Shown one piece after another: positions 34,493 to 44,400 of a stretch of DNA of 53,136 nucleotides. The notes beneath the pieces are model-generated. The model saw only the letters and a program-made list of their open reading frames with translations. It did no database searches and was not told the DNA's origin. The stretch comes from Candidatus Poseidoniales archaeon. Its GTDB lineage: Archaea > Thermoplasmatota > Poseidoniia > Poseidoniales > Thalassarchaeaceae. Each line of letters begins with the position of its first letter. Within the stretch, counting starts at the first letter, position 1. The translations under genes were made by a program, and so were the position numbers. The DNA is taken from the NCBI GenBank assembly GCA_012959435.1, contig DUDF01000193.1, positions 1-53,136 of the forward strand, read 5' to 3'.

Positions 34493-35674
34493 ATGCCCAT
34501 CTCTCAATGTAATATGGCAGAGGCGATTGATGGTGATGCAGTTGCAACTGAATTGGGGTGGGAAGGAGTCATTGAATTGCTTGACCCTCGTCAATCAAAA
34601 CTATCATTGATGCTGATTTTCGTTCCTATTGCGATTTATTTTGGTAATTTTTCTCCCAATGCACCAATGGCGTTTGCAACTTCAATGGCTGCCATCATGC
34701 CACTTGCATATTTGATGGGCGAGGCGACGGAACAAATTGCACTGAAAACCAATGAGTCAATTGGTGGCTTACTAAATGCGACCTTTGGCAACGCTGCCGA
34801 GATGATAATCGCAATTTTTGCAGTGATGGCAGCTGCAACTGCCCTCAAAGCAGGTGACGCAGAAACTGCTGCAACAATGATTAGTGTTGTTCAAGCATCA
34901 CTTATTGGGTCAATTCTTGGTAATCTATTGTTAGTTCTTGGGATCGCATTTGTTTGGGGTGGAATTCATCACAAAGTGCAGGAATTTTCAGGTACCCAAG
35001 TTGGGGCGAACGGTTCCCTTCTCTTCTTGGCTGTGATTGCTTTAATTTTGCCCACTGCATATGAATTCACTGGAAATGGACATGAGCAGGCGATAATCAC
35101 TCTCTCTAGAATTACAGCAGTGATTTTACTGACAATGTACGGGTTGTTTTTGTTGTTCCAATTTCGTACTCACACGGAATTGTTTGCCACCGACGGAGAC
35201 CATGATGAAGAACCTGTGATGGCCAAGCGCCAAGCCATGACTCTACTTATCGGGGCTACTATTATGGTGGCTTGGATGGCTGAAATAATGGTTCACTCAA
35301 TTCAATCTGCGGCTGATGAATGGGGACTTCCAACTCTTTTTATTGGTGTGATATTATTACCCCTGTTTGGAAATGCAGCAGAGCATTTCACAGCAGTATC
35401 TGTTGCTGGTAAAAATAAGATGGATTTAGCATTTTCAATAGCGGTTGGCTCTAGCACTCAGATAGCAGTTTTCGTGGCTCCAGCAATAGTCATGTTAGCA
35501 TGGTTAATCAATGTGCCATTGACTTTCCAGTTTGGCTTATTTGAGACATTGGCTACGTTTCTAGCGGTGTTGATAACCAACGCTATTGCTTCTGATGGCA
35601 AATCAAATTGGCTTGAGGGTTCAATGTTGTTAGCAACATACGCGATTCTTGCAGTAGCATTTTTCCTTTACTGA
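34493..35674 (+). CDS. Ca2+/H+ antiporter (CAX family)
   Basis: A 393-residue cation/proton exchanger with 11 or so membrane helices. The two inverted CAX repeats carry their signatures: [18 protein letters not shown] (residues 88-105) and [37 protein letters not shown] (~285-320), with Glu103 and the Glu of AAEH as the cation-binding residues. A His/Asp/Glu loop (TDGDHDEEP) sits between the halves. Likely exports calcium in exchange for protons. ATG at 34493 or 34514; the short N-terminus ([10 protein letters not shown]) is unconserved. Confidence 0.9.
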   Translation: MPISQCNMAEAIDGDAVATELGWEGVIELLDPRQSKLSLMLIFVPIAIYFGNFSPNAPMAFATSMAAIMPLAYLMGEATEQIALKTNESIGGLLNATFGNAAEMIIAIFAVMAAATALKAGDAETAATMISVVQASLIGSILGNLLLVLGIAFVWGGIHHKVQEFSGTQVGANGSLLFLAVIALILPTAYEFTGNGHEQAIITLSRITAVILLTMYGLFLLFQFRTHTELFATDGDHDEEPVMAKRQAMTLLIGATIMVAWMAEIMVHSIQSAADEWGLPTLFIGVILLPLFGNAAEHFTAVSVAGKNKMDLAFSIAVGSSTQIAVFVAPAIVMLAWLINVPLTFQFGLFETLATFLAVLITNAIASDGKSNWLEGSMLLATYAILAVAFFLY

Positions 35675-35716
35675 TTGTAAACATCAATGTTGTTGAAACA
35701 TAGTATCAAATTTTGC

Positions 35717-36442
35717 TCAAGAGTCTCGCTTTTCTTTAATCGCTCTACTTTCACTATGGCTTGAAATCCAGTATCCCCACAATAGGAATCCAACAGTCAT
35801 TGACACTATGTGGGCAGTTGATGTTAGTGTACCGATTCCGTTGATAAAATGGTTCCACATCTCAAAAACAATTGCGATAGTTGGAACTAGCCATGCTTTA
35901 CGGGCTTGATGAGAGGAGGCTCCGATGATTCCGAACATGCCAGCGGAGCCACCATTCCAATTACGCGCAAATCCACTACGGATAAATTCACTATCAGGGT
36001 AGATTAATTCTCCGATATGCATTCCAATTGACACTCCAATTGCTGTTAATGAAAGACAAATCATGAATAAAACGTAGGTTCGAATCGCACCCTCTCTGGC
36101 TTCAAACGATTGTACAAAAACTAGGAAACTCATTGTAACGAATATGATGTGGGGGGTATCATGATGAAAAAATGGAATTACCAACAGTGATGTGAAAAAG
36201 CGAACCGGTGCATCAACTAAGTCACTTGGCCAAATTCCAGCAATGCAAGAATACCCACCACCGGTGATGTGGCAATTATTGGGTGGCCCTGTCATATCAG
36301 ATAACCAAAATATCCAGATGAGGATTAGGTATGAAAAGGTAAATTTCCGTGAAAGGAACAACTCAAGAGGTCTTAGGGGTAAACCATTTGAATCACACCA
36401 TGGCCATGACCAAGGAAAGAATGGAATTTTCCCTCCACTCAT
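35717..36442 (-). CDS. Rhomboid-family intramembrane protease-like protein
   Basis: A 241-residue, six-helix membrane protein. The rhomboid dyad appears present: Ser166 in NGGSAGMFG (GxSx3FG) and His211 in STAHIVSMTVGFLLW (last helix). Helix 2 has FFHHDTPHIIFVTMSFLVF, equivalent to the H-x3-H..N region, though the oxyanion Asn is not obvious. The N-terminal loop 52-75 with two cysteines (NNCHITGGGYSC) is not typical and may be disulfide-bonded. The ATG at 36442 lies five bases after GGGTGA; the gene follows the amidohydrolase by five bases. Confidence 0.7.
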   Translation of the reverse strand: MSGGKIPFFPWSWPWCDSNGLPLRPLELFLSRKFTFSYLILIWIFWLSDMTGPPNNCHITGGGYSCIAGIWPSDLVDAPVRFFTSLLVIPFFHHDTPHIIFVTMSFLVFVQSFEAREGAIRTYVLFMICLSLTAIGVSIGMHIGELIYPDSEFIRSGFARNWNGGSAGMFGIIGASSHQARKAWLVPTIAIVFEMWNHFINGIGTLTSTAHIVSMTVGFLLWGYWISSHSESRAIKEKRDS

Positions 36443-36447
36443 GATAT

Positions 36448-37743
36448 TCACCCTTGGGGTGGGTTAATTCCATCATAGTATTCTGCAACTGCTGCTTCAA
36501 GTTGTAGGCTAATGTTCTGTTCGTCAATGGTTAGAGTTTCACCCTCTTGGCGGATGATTTTTCCAGCAACAATGACATCAAGGCATTGTGAATTTGAATA
36601 GAGCAGGTTGGCAAGCAAGCGGCGATTGTTAATTCCGCGTGGCCGCATTCGAATATCATCTAGATCCCATGTAACCCAATCAGTGGAATCTTTTGTCGCT
36701 AATTGCCATGCTTCCCGCGGAGGAAGCAGGGTGGAATCCCAGTGGTCATGGCGTTGAATGAGTGAAGCGGCTTTAGCTTCAGCCCGCATGTCAAGAGAAT
36801 TGTTGGATGCCGCTCCATCAGTACCAAGTCTGACATCAACTCCAGCCTCTATCATCGCTGGATAAGATAGAGTTCCGCCAGTTGCTAATTTTTGGTTAGA
36901 CACTGGACAATGTACCGCATGAGCCCCGTGCGAAGCAAGAATTCTCATCTCTCGTTTAGTGACCCAACCACAGTGGGCACAAACAGTTCCATCAGTAAAA
37001 TAGTCAAGCGAGTCGAGGTATTCTATTGGATACATCCCATGTTCTTCATGGCATTTGGCAACCTCTGCTCTTGTCTCTGATGTGTGAATATGCAGTCTTG
37101 CCCCATACTTTCGCGACATGTCACTAGCACGCCGTAATATTTCTTCTGAGCAGGTGTAAACTGCGTGGGTTGCGATTCCATATTCAACTCTGTCACTCGC
37201 TAGTGAGCCCCCTCGGATAAGATTCTCAAGTTCACTGAGAACTCGAGCATCCTCAGTTTCAGCGTTGTTTTCAGGTGGTGGCCAAGCAGTTGTTGGCCCA
37301 CAAACAATGCCGCGAATTCCAGCCTCAGCCAATACTGGCGCAATTGATGCAGGATAGTGATACATATCACAAGCGAATGTAGTACCTGAGGCAATCAACT
37401 CGGCTACACCAGCCATTGTACCAGTCTTGACAAACTCAGGAGTAACTCGGGTTTCAGTTGGGAAGATGTTCTTTTCCAGCCAGTCTTCAAGAGTTAGCCC
37501 TTCCCCCATTCCTCGGTTGAGCACCATTGGTAGGTGAGTGTGCCAATTCTGAAAAGAACGGGTAATTACCCTAGATGTCCCATCAATCGTGGTTTGTACA
37601 TCCTCGTCGCCTTTTGATGGGCTCCAAGAACCATCAGGATGGAGTATGAAATCACCAGAATGGAGATTACAATCGTCATCAATCAAATGCGTCGCTGTGT
37701 ATCGGGTTAGGTTTGCTGAATTATCGCCTGAAGCATCACTCAT
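36448..37743 (-). CDS. Amidohydrolase, SAH/MTA deaminase-like
   Basis: A 431-residue metal-dependent amidohydrolase of the MtaD/SsnA/TrzN type. Metal-site residues: His68 and His70 (WHTHLP), His220 in LHIHTSE with Glu223, His257 in CAHCGW, and Asp309 in GTDGAASNN. This set matches deaminases acting on S-adenosylhomocysteine, methylthioadenosine or similar adenosine derivatives. An internal HCPVSNQKLATGG strand is typical. The N-terminal strand is slightly longer than usual. The ATG at 37743 is preceded by GGTGGAG; a GTG at 37752 adds three residues. Substrate inferred from family only. Confidence 0.82.
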   Translation of the reverse strand: MSDASGDNSANLTRYTATHLIDDDCNLHSGDFILHPDGSWSPSKGDEDVQTTIDGTSRVITRSFQNWHTHLPMVLNRGMGEGLTLEDWLEKNIFPTETRVTPEFVKTGTMAGVAELIASGTTFACDMYHYPASIAPVLAEAGIRGIVCGPTTAWPPPENNAETEDARVLSELENLIRGGSLASDRVEYGIATHAVYTCSEEILRRASDMSRKYGARLHIHTSETRAEVAKCHEEHGMYPIEYLDSLDYFTDGTVCAHCGWVTKREMRILASHGAHAVHCPVSNQKLATGGTLSYPAMIEAGVDVRLGTDGAASNNSLDMRAEAKAASLIQRHDHWDSTLLPPREAWQLATKDSTDWVTWDLDDIRMRPRGINNRRLLANLLYSNSQCLDVIVAGKIIRQEGETLTIDEQNISLQLEAAVAEYYDGINPPQG

Positions 37744-37833
37744 CGACTCCACCCAATATGTGCCGTGATGTCATTTGGCATCATGGTTGTTATGGCGGGG
37801 TTGAAGTGAGCCGGCGTTTCCGTCTCTTTGGAC

Positions 37834-38808
37834 ATGGCTGATGACCCGTACCGAAGCTTGGGCGTTTCGCCCGATGCGACAGATGCAGAAATCAAGCGAG
37901 CGTATCGAAAGTTAGCCCGTCAGCATCATCCGGATAGAAATCCTGGAGATGCTGCAGCAGAAGGCCGATTCAAAGAAATCCAAGGTGCTTATGACAAGGT
38001 AGATACTTCCGAAAAGCGCAAAAAATTCGATGAGCAAAAGCGCATGGCGAATATGTTTGGCGGCGGACGTAGCGGAGATTTTGGTAATGCTGAATTCAAT
38101 TCCGGCGGTGCTGGTGGCATTGAGGATATTCTAGCATCATTCATGGGTGGACGGGGTAGTAACCCATTTGGTGGAGGTAGTAGTGGTACGATCTTTGACC
38201 AAGGAAGACAACCACGTAGTGGCCAACAAAGACCACAACAACCACAAAAAGGGTCTAACATTGAAGCCCCTCTAGATTTGACACTTGAAGAAGCCCAGAG
38301 TGGTGTCCAAAAACCATTCACGATAGGTCGGCGAAAACAATGTGGTAGTTGCAAGGGAAGAGGTTGTAGTAAGTGCGGAACTCAAGGAGTAATTCGCAAG
38401 ACGAGCCAAATCACTGTGAAAGTCCCAGCCGCTGCCGAACATGCTTCAGTAATGCGTCTAAAAGGAATGGGTCATCAAGCACCAAATGGTTTGGCAGGAG
38501 ACCTATTATTGACTGTCAGAATTGATGCTGATGAAGGTAGACATTGGGAAGGTGGCCGCCTGATTCAGACTGTTGAGATTTCTTACAGCACTATGATGCT
38601 AGGTGGGAAAGTACGAATTCACACCCCTGCTGGAAAAATCGTTGAAGTTGATGTCCCACCAAATTCACGCTCAGGAGACCGACGCAGACTACGAGGGCAA
38701 GGCTACAACGGTGGTCCTTTAGATGTTGAACTAGAATTGCAGGAATCAGGTGATTTGACAGTAGAGCAGCAAGCCGCTTTGAATGCGTTGCGTGATAGTG
38801 GGCTTTGA
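37834..38808 (+). CDS. DnaJ-like co-chaperone with reduced zinc domain
   Basis: A 324-residue Hsp40. J domain at 4-70 with HPD at 32-34; Gly/Phe/Ser/Gln-rich linker at ~75-140 (GGGRSGD, QQRPQQPQ); then a DnaJ-C domain. Normal DnaJ has four CxxCxGxG repeats; here only two CxxC units remain, C170-x2-C173 and C178-x2-C181, enough for one zinc ion. The C-terminal substrate-binding domain (RLKGMGHQAPNGLAGDLLLTV and PPNSRSGDRRRLRGQGYNGG) is intact. The ATG at 37834 is preferred to TTG 37828. DnaK and GrpE are not in the window. Confidence 0.85.
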   Translation: MADDPYRSLGVSPDATDAEIKRAYRKLARQHHPDRNPGDAAAEGRFKEIQGAYDKVDTSEKRKKFDEQKRMANMFGGGRSGDFGNAEFNSGGAGGIEDILASFMGGRGSNPFGGGSSGTIFDQGRQPRSGQQRPQQPQKGSNIEAPLDLTLEEAQSGVQKPFTIGRRKQCGSCKGRGCSKCGTQGVIRKTSQITVKVPAAAEHASVMRLKGMGHQAPNGLAGDLLLTVRIDADEGRHWEGGRLIQTVEISYSTMMLGGKVRIHTPAGKIVEVDVPPNSRSGDRRRLRGQGYNGGPLDVELELQESGDLTVEQQAALNALRDSGL

Positions 38809-38812
38809 TTCC

Positions 38813-39508
38813 TTAACCTTTAGGCCAGAATGGGATTAGGTTTGAAGCCAGGCTTCCTAGATTTCGAGTCTGAATCCAAACAGTACCTTCACCTGAAAAG
38901 TCCATGACTAAACCTTCACCGCCAAATGCTAGTGACTTGAGTCCACCAACCTTTCCAACATTGTATTGGACTCCTTGAGTGAAAGCAACTACGTGGCCAG
39001 TGTCAACAGTGATGTTTTGTCCCTGCTTAATTTCCATCGCTTTGACAGCTCCATACGAATTGTAGTACACACGCCCCGCTCCTGCTTGAGTTGTAGCATG
39101 AATGAAGAACATGCTTTCACCACTAAAAAGCCCCTTCATTCCTTGGAATTTTGTGTCAGTTTCAACATTTGTTGTGCACGCAAGGAATGAACCACCTTGA
39201 ATGAATAAAGGTTCATTTGGTTGGACATCAAACCACGCAATGTCTCCTGGAAGCCCAGGTGCAAGGCTAACCCAACCACCACTTGGGTCTGCTGTGAATG
39301 TGTTTAGGAAGAATGATTCTCCACCGACAGCTGCTTTTGCGATACTCTTGAAGAAACCTCCTACGCCCCCGCCACCACTACTTCCGGTTACCATCTGTAC
39401 TCCTGCTTGGGCTACCATGGCACCAGGTTCTGCTTTTATTGCCTCACCCGGTTCAAGACTGATAGTCAGCATTGAAAAGCTCGGGTTGAATTCTAATTGT
39501 TCTTGCAT
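38813..39508 (-). CDS. AIM24 / TIGR00266 family protein
   Basis: A 231-residue protein of the AIM24 family (beta-rich fold related to tryptophan RNA-binding attenuator-like proteins). Hallmarks: SLEPGEAIKAEPGAMVAQ near 20-37, the Gly-rich GSSGGGGVGGFFKS and AVGGESFFLNTFTA, then LFIQGGSFLACTTNVETDTKFQGMKGLFSGESMFF. Function in prokaryotes is uncertain; eukaryotic AIM24 is a mitochondrial inner-membrane factor. The ATG at 39508 gives the usual MQEQLEF start; the upstream ATG-like frame adds 20 unconserved residues. Convergent with dnaJ-like gene. Confidence 0.88.
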   Translation of the reverse strand: MQEQLEFNPSFSMLTISLEPGEAIKAEPGAMVAQAGVQMVTGSSGGGGVGGFFKSIAKAAVGGESFFLNTFTADPSGGWVSLAPGLPGDIAWFDVQPNEPLFIQGGSFLACTTNVETDTKFQGMKGLFSGESMFFIHATTQAGAGRVYYNSYGAVKAMEIKQGQNITVDTGHVVAFTQGVQYNVGKVGGLKSLAFGGEGLVMDFSGEGTVWIQTRNLGSLASNLIPFWPKG

Positions 39509-39580
39509 ATTGTGCCCATCAAGGGCCTGTCTATCAAGTTTCAGTAGAATGGAGGAGTCCTGTTTCAATTGATTTTACCA

Positions 39581-41056
39581 TCAATCAGCATGAATATCGT
39601 TCACATCAAGCCAAATAACTTCACAAACGAGACCTAGTTTTTCTGCGACACTCGGTACAGTTCTACCTTCATCACTGTGAACCAATTCTTTGACGTAAGT
39701 TCCACTTTCGCAACGAACAGTCATCTCTGCTTCATCACCTTCAACTGATATTTCTGAAATACTCGTAACCTGTCTTTTTCGTACTTTGTCAGCTCTTCTG
39801 TGAGATACTCTTTGGGGTGTTCTCTGTTCTAGTGTGACTCCTTCAAGTGAGGTAATCATTTCTTTCACAAATTCAGGTGTTAACTCAGCAGGTGGTTCTA
39901 CTTCAGGTTGTGCTTCAATTTGCTCATCTGCTCCACCATTGTCATCACTTGCGGTTTCTGTTATCACATGTGGCTCTGGCCCATATTTGAAGCGGATAGT
40001 GTATGATTTTTCAGCAGCAGTTCCTTTGATTCTGGCAACTTCCGAGCGGCGGGATGAGCGCAGTTCACTGATTTCAACAGAGCCAGCAGAAGTTGCATTA
40101 ACTAACTCAGTTAATTCACTCAGATCTGCATAACGACGGATTGGAGATTTTAATTCGATTACAAATGGGCGCCCTCTTCCGAGGCACCTTACGTCAATAT
40201 CTTCTCTCCCCATGCCGTGGAATGCAGTATTTTTTGCTTCGAAAGCGGCTTGCAACGGCTCTCCAATTTGGTCCTGAACGCTTGTTGGATATTGCAAGCC
40301 GGTATCATTGCATGATTCACACCCCCCATCTCTTCCTTTACAAGCCCGACAAGGCCAGCGAGTTTGGGGGATTCCACGCTCAAGTTTACGATATCTCCCA
40401 TAGAGATATAGGGATCGTGATTCTGCTGTAATATTGAATGTAAGTGTATCAATCAACACCATGATTTCAGGGTGTTCTTTCACCAACTCAACACCTTTCA
40501 ATTCCTGTTTTAATTTTTGGCTAAGGGCATCGTTGAAAGCAGCTTTCAGCGCCTGACTTCCATTCGCCCCATGGCGAGTTCGCAAATCATCTTCTTCTGA
40601 AACATGGCTTTTAGCAAAATGAGCACCAATTTGCATTTTCTTGAATTCGATACCATCTAATTCAGATTTTATTTTTTTGACTAGAACATCCATGTCAACA
40701 AAAAGGTCTTCACAAAATGGGCAAAACTGAGCATCATCCTTCTTTGTCGTGCCTCTTTCTTCACTAGATTTGCGTATTGTGGGACCTAAGTTTTGAGCAT
40801 CATCCCACGAGTAAAGTTGACCTGATAAACGCACTATACAGTAGTCACAAGCACCCATGCTAACCAATTTGTCTAAACCTTCATCAGCAGGTGGTGGGCG
40901 AATCGAGGCGAACTCATCTATCTCAAAATCGTCGTCAAAATCCTCAGCCTCTTCTTGGGGTACTAAGTCAGCCCACGGGTCGTAGGCACTACTGTAACCA
41001 GCCGAAGCATAATTGCTCCAATCTTCTTCTTCATCTTCACTTCCAGACACGAGCAT
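39581..41056 (-). CDS. pus10: tRNA pseudouridine synthase Pus10
   Basis: Makes pseudouridine 54 and/or 55 in archaeal tRNA T-loops. 491 residues: an acidic ~60-residue extension (unusual) before the zinc-binding THUMP-containing region with C70-x2-C73 and C111-x2-C114, a second cysteine cluster WPCRACKGRDGGCESC (235-248) common in Pus10, and the catalytic motif GREDIDVRCLGRGRPFVIE (283-301), where Asp285 or Asp287 is the nucleophile. The C-terminal domain reads PQRVSHRRADKVRKR and GTYVKELVHSDEGRT. The ATG at 41056 is close to GAGGG. Upstream of it lies DUF971 on the same strand. Confidence 0.92.
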   Translation of the reverse strand: MLVSGSEDEEEDWSNYASAGYSSAYDPWADLVPQEEAEDFDDDFEIDEFASIRPPPADEGLDKLVSMGACDYCIVRLSGQLYSWDDAQNLGPTIRKSSEERGTTKKDDAQFCPFCEDLFVDMDVLVKKIKSELDGIEFKKMQIGAHFAKSHVSEEDDLRTRHGANGSQALKAAFNDALSQKLKQELKGVELVKEHPEIMVLIDTLTFNITAESRSLYLYGRYRKLERGIPQTRWPCRACKGRDGGCESCNDTGLQYPTSVQDQIGEPLQAAFEAKNTAFHGMGREDIDVRCLGRGRPFVIELKSPIRRYADLSELTELVNATSAGSVEISELRSSRRSEVARIKGTAAEKSYTIRFKYGPEPHVITETASDDNGGADEQIEAQPEVEPPAELTPEFVKEMITSLEGVTLEQRTPQRVSHRRADKVRKRQVTSISEISVEGDEAEMTVRCESGTYVKELVHSDEGRTVPSVAEKLGLVCEVIWLDVNDIHAD

Positions 41057-41139
41057 TCCCTCATGCTACCAAACGGGGGCACCGTTCAATTGCAAACCTC
41101 CGACTTGCTACTCCTTCAAGAATCCATGCTATGGGACAT

Positions 41140-41463
41140 TCAATCAGAATTTGTCGATTTACCTATTGAATGCAATAAATCAAATCCGTAGATTCCAGTG
41201 TTACATCCACGGCCATCAAATTTGAATCTTAGTCCAAAATGGCCAACCTTTTCGACTGCAGGTTTTTCGTTTCGTTGAAGTCTAACTTCAGCCTCAAACT
41301 CTTCCTGCCTAGCATCAGTTTCTCGGCGTGGGTCGCAGTTTGCACAAGGACAGCGCAATCTCAAAGTGATGTAATCAATAACATATTCCGTACTATCTGC
41401 ATATCTAAGAATCAAATCGACATCTCGCCTTTCTAATTCTGTTAGTTCAGGAATATTAGCCAT
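41140..41463 (-). CDS. DUF971 (GBBH-like N-terminal) domain protein
   Basis: A 107-residue single-domain protein of the DUF971 / gamma-butyrobetaine-hydroxylase-like N-terminal family. Key piece VIDYITLRLRCPCANCDPR holds three cysteines (CPCANC), and the C-terminus GLRFKFDGRGCNTGIYGFDLLHSIG matches the family's W.DGH.tGIYs end, with a Cys replacing the usual His. DUF971 proteins are linked to Fe-S cluster carriers. The ATG at 41463 lies one base after the exporter stop, with GGTGG upstream, so the two are co-transcribed. Confidence 0.75.
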   Translation of the reverse strand: MANIPELTELERRDVDLILRYADSTEYVIDYITLRLRCPCANCDPRRETDARQEEFEAEVRLQRNEKPAVEKVGHFGLRFKFDGRGCNTGIYGFDLLHSIGKSTNSD

Positions 41464-41464
41464 T

Positions 41465-44400
41465 TCAACCACCACTCTTACGGGCCTCGCTGATGACACT
41501 ACGATATGAGATGATGCCAAGCATTCCGCAAGCAATAATCAGTGAAGCTATCAGTGAAAAGAAGATCATCGCTGCTGAGAATGTCCCAAACAGTGAGAAG
41601 AATCCCATGGGTGAGAATGAAATCACCAGGAATCCGAGAATGTCAGATGCAGCCGAACCGACCAAGGCGATTCCCGACGCACTACCAACTGCGCCAATAC
41701 AGACAAGTACGGTCTTCTGTTTTTCTCGTTCCTCGCGGAATCGCTCAATTACATGAATAACATAGTCAATTCCGACCCCAAGAGAAAGAGTGGCAATAGC
41801 CACAGTCACCATATTCAATCCATAGCCAAGTGTGGCAATCAAACCGTATAACCAAATTACGACTAGAAGAATAGGGGCGGTTGTAAGGAGGGATAGTCCA
41901 AGTGGGCCTTCGCCCCAGACTAGTGTGCCGTAGAAGGAAATTACTGCGAAAATTATGGCGACGGTCGGGGAAGCGATTAATCCCGTTAGTGCCCAAGCAG
42001 TTAGAGCCACAGCCGCTGGCGCATAGATAATTGAAAGAAAAGCCCAAGGGAAACCACTCTCAAAGTTGTGAGAAAGTCGCTCTTTGATGCCTTCTTTAGG
42101 TGGTCTGAAACCCCACCATAGGGTGACTATGCAGAAGAATACGCCAAGGGTTAGTGTTGCTTGCATTTCGTTCTGTAGTGATGAGGCGGCGACGTAGCGA
42201 GCCACTGGTTCTCCGGTGGCGATAGCCCATGAAACAGGGTATTCTTCGTTAGAGAAAGCGGAATTGAGGTCTGACCTTTCTTTCAGTTCTGTTGAAGAGA
42301 GATTTTCAAAGGCTGACATGTCACGGTATAGTTCTTCTAATGCCTTTTCTACAATTGGAAATTGCTCGGGTTGACGCAACCCGAATCGCATTAGCATCCG
42401 CTCGTAACGCGGTGTACTTCCGTCAAGAGCCAGCATCGGATTTGCAGGGTCAAGTGGTCTGTCTGGAATGATATAGAGAGCCATCAATGATGGTGGAATA
42501 GCCGGTGTCGAATTAGTCTCAGGAATTCCATGAACTGAGATGAAACCAACAAGGAATCTCAGACACTCTTCATCATCTGTTAGAGGTAATCCGAAGTTTG
42601 AACGATTGCATCCGACTCCACCTTTTGAGTCAGTGGGGTCCCATCCAGCATTGATGAAAGGAGTGATGTTATTAGCCATTGAAAGGATAGCAAGAGTGAC
42701 AAAACGGTCATATGCACTCATGTCAACATTTCCGTTAGCAGAGATTGTGAATCTGTCAGGGTCTGATTCACTGTGAATATTCATGTTAGCCCTCGTTTCA
42801 GTGATTGCCAAGTAGACTCTTGGATCTATCACATCTCCTTCAATTAAAATTTCAGCCGGTTCCCCCTCCGAATAGAAGCGTTCGTTGACTAGATACACCA
42901 CAGTAGCAAAATCTGATTCTTCATCTAGGAAATCCTCTACCTTGAAATCTCCTTCAAGCCCTAACATCAATGGTGCTGAATAGGCTGATAGTAGCAATGC
43001 TGCGAGAATTACTATTGGCCCAAAAATAGCAGAAGTTTTTGCAACTCCTGCTAACCAATGGCTGGGAAGAAGATGTATCTTATCTTTATCTTCATCAGGT
43101 AATTTTCCTTTTCGTTCTAACCAAAGGTCAATGTCAAGCCGAACTAATGGTGCCCATAATCCTGTAAGGACGAAAGCCGAACCAACTCCTAGAGCAGCCT
43201 CAAGCCCAAATGAACGTAGAGCCGGAATATCGGAAACAAAATTTGCAGAGAACGCGGCAATCGTTGTTAGTGAAGTCAGTAGTATCGCTCTACCCACTCT
43301 TGTTAGTGAGGTTGAGGCCGAAGTTAGTGAATCAAAACCATTCTTTCTTTCCTCTTTGTACCTATGTAGAACATGTAAACTATCGTCTATACCAAGGGCA
43401 AGAATCAAAATTGGAAGTAGGTTTGAGAATTGACTTCTTTCGATTAATGGGTGGCCGATTGCTTGTGACGCTTCACCTACCCAGCCGATTAATCCAAACA
43501 TCCACACGAGGCTAAGGGTTAGTCCAGCCGAAACAATACCAACATCAGACCATCGGCGTAGGCTTCCCCAAAGTAATATTATGACAATTAATCCCATAGC
43601 GGCGAGAAGTGTTATGCTTTCTTTCAGTTCCTTGTTTACTTCAATATTGATACCTTCAGCAACTGCAATCGTTAGAGATAAATCATCTGCCTCCCGCATT
43701 GAATCTTCAAGTGAAATAATTGCCCATTCCCAAGCGCACGGGCCTTCACCCGATTCTACCGAAGCTTGGCAGAATTCTTTATCTCGCTTCGGTGGTGTGG
43801 TTACTAATCGCAAACCATTCCATTCATATCCGCTCTCAGCGCGTGCTTCTGCCCATTCAAAGGTCCACCCTGCATCTTCAGCAGCGCCGCGGTCAAATTG
43901 TATAAGCAACCAAGTTGAACTAGCAGACCAGCGTCCACTTTCCCAAGATGCATTCTGCCAAATTCCATTAGCTGCTAATGCACCACCGACTGGCCCCAAA
44001 GTCCCATCATCAGCAGCATGAAATCCCCTGTCAAGTGAAAGCCAGCGTAGGAATACTCCACTACTTCCATTGACCAATCTTTGAGCCGCTAAATCAATGT
44101 GAGCTTGGGTTATCCCCTCATCATCAAAAGTGAGGCATTCTAGGTCACCACAATCAGTCCAATTTGTGCGAGGTGGTAGTAATTCACCGTAAGGGCTCAT
44201 CGAAGGTTGTGTGAGTAAGGATTCTCCAGCCATAAAAGTCCGTATTTGGTCGGTTAAGGTTAGTACTCCATTGAACTGTGTCAGGGTTACATCTGATATA
44301 ATCGGGCGGTAGAATTCAGAAATAGGGTCAGCCCGAGCCGCATCTGCTTTCTCATCAATTTCTTGAAGTACTGAGAGGTTGAGGATTCCACCCTTTGGTT

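Noticed and set aside
36076-36094. GGTTCGAATC T-loop-like tRNA motif
   Set aside because: No acceptor or anticodon stem around it; it lies inside the rhomboid reading frame.
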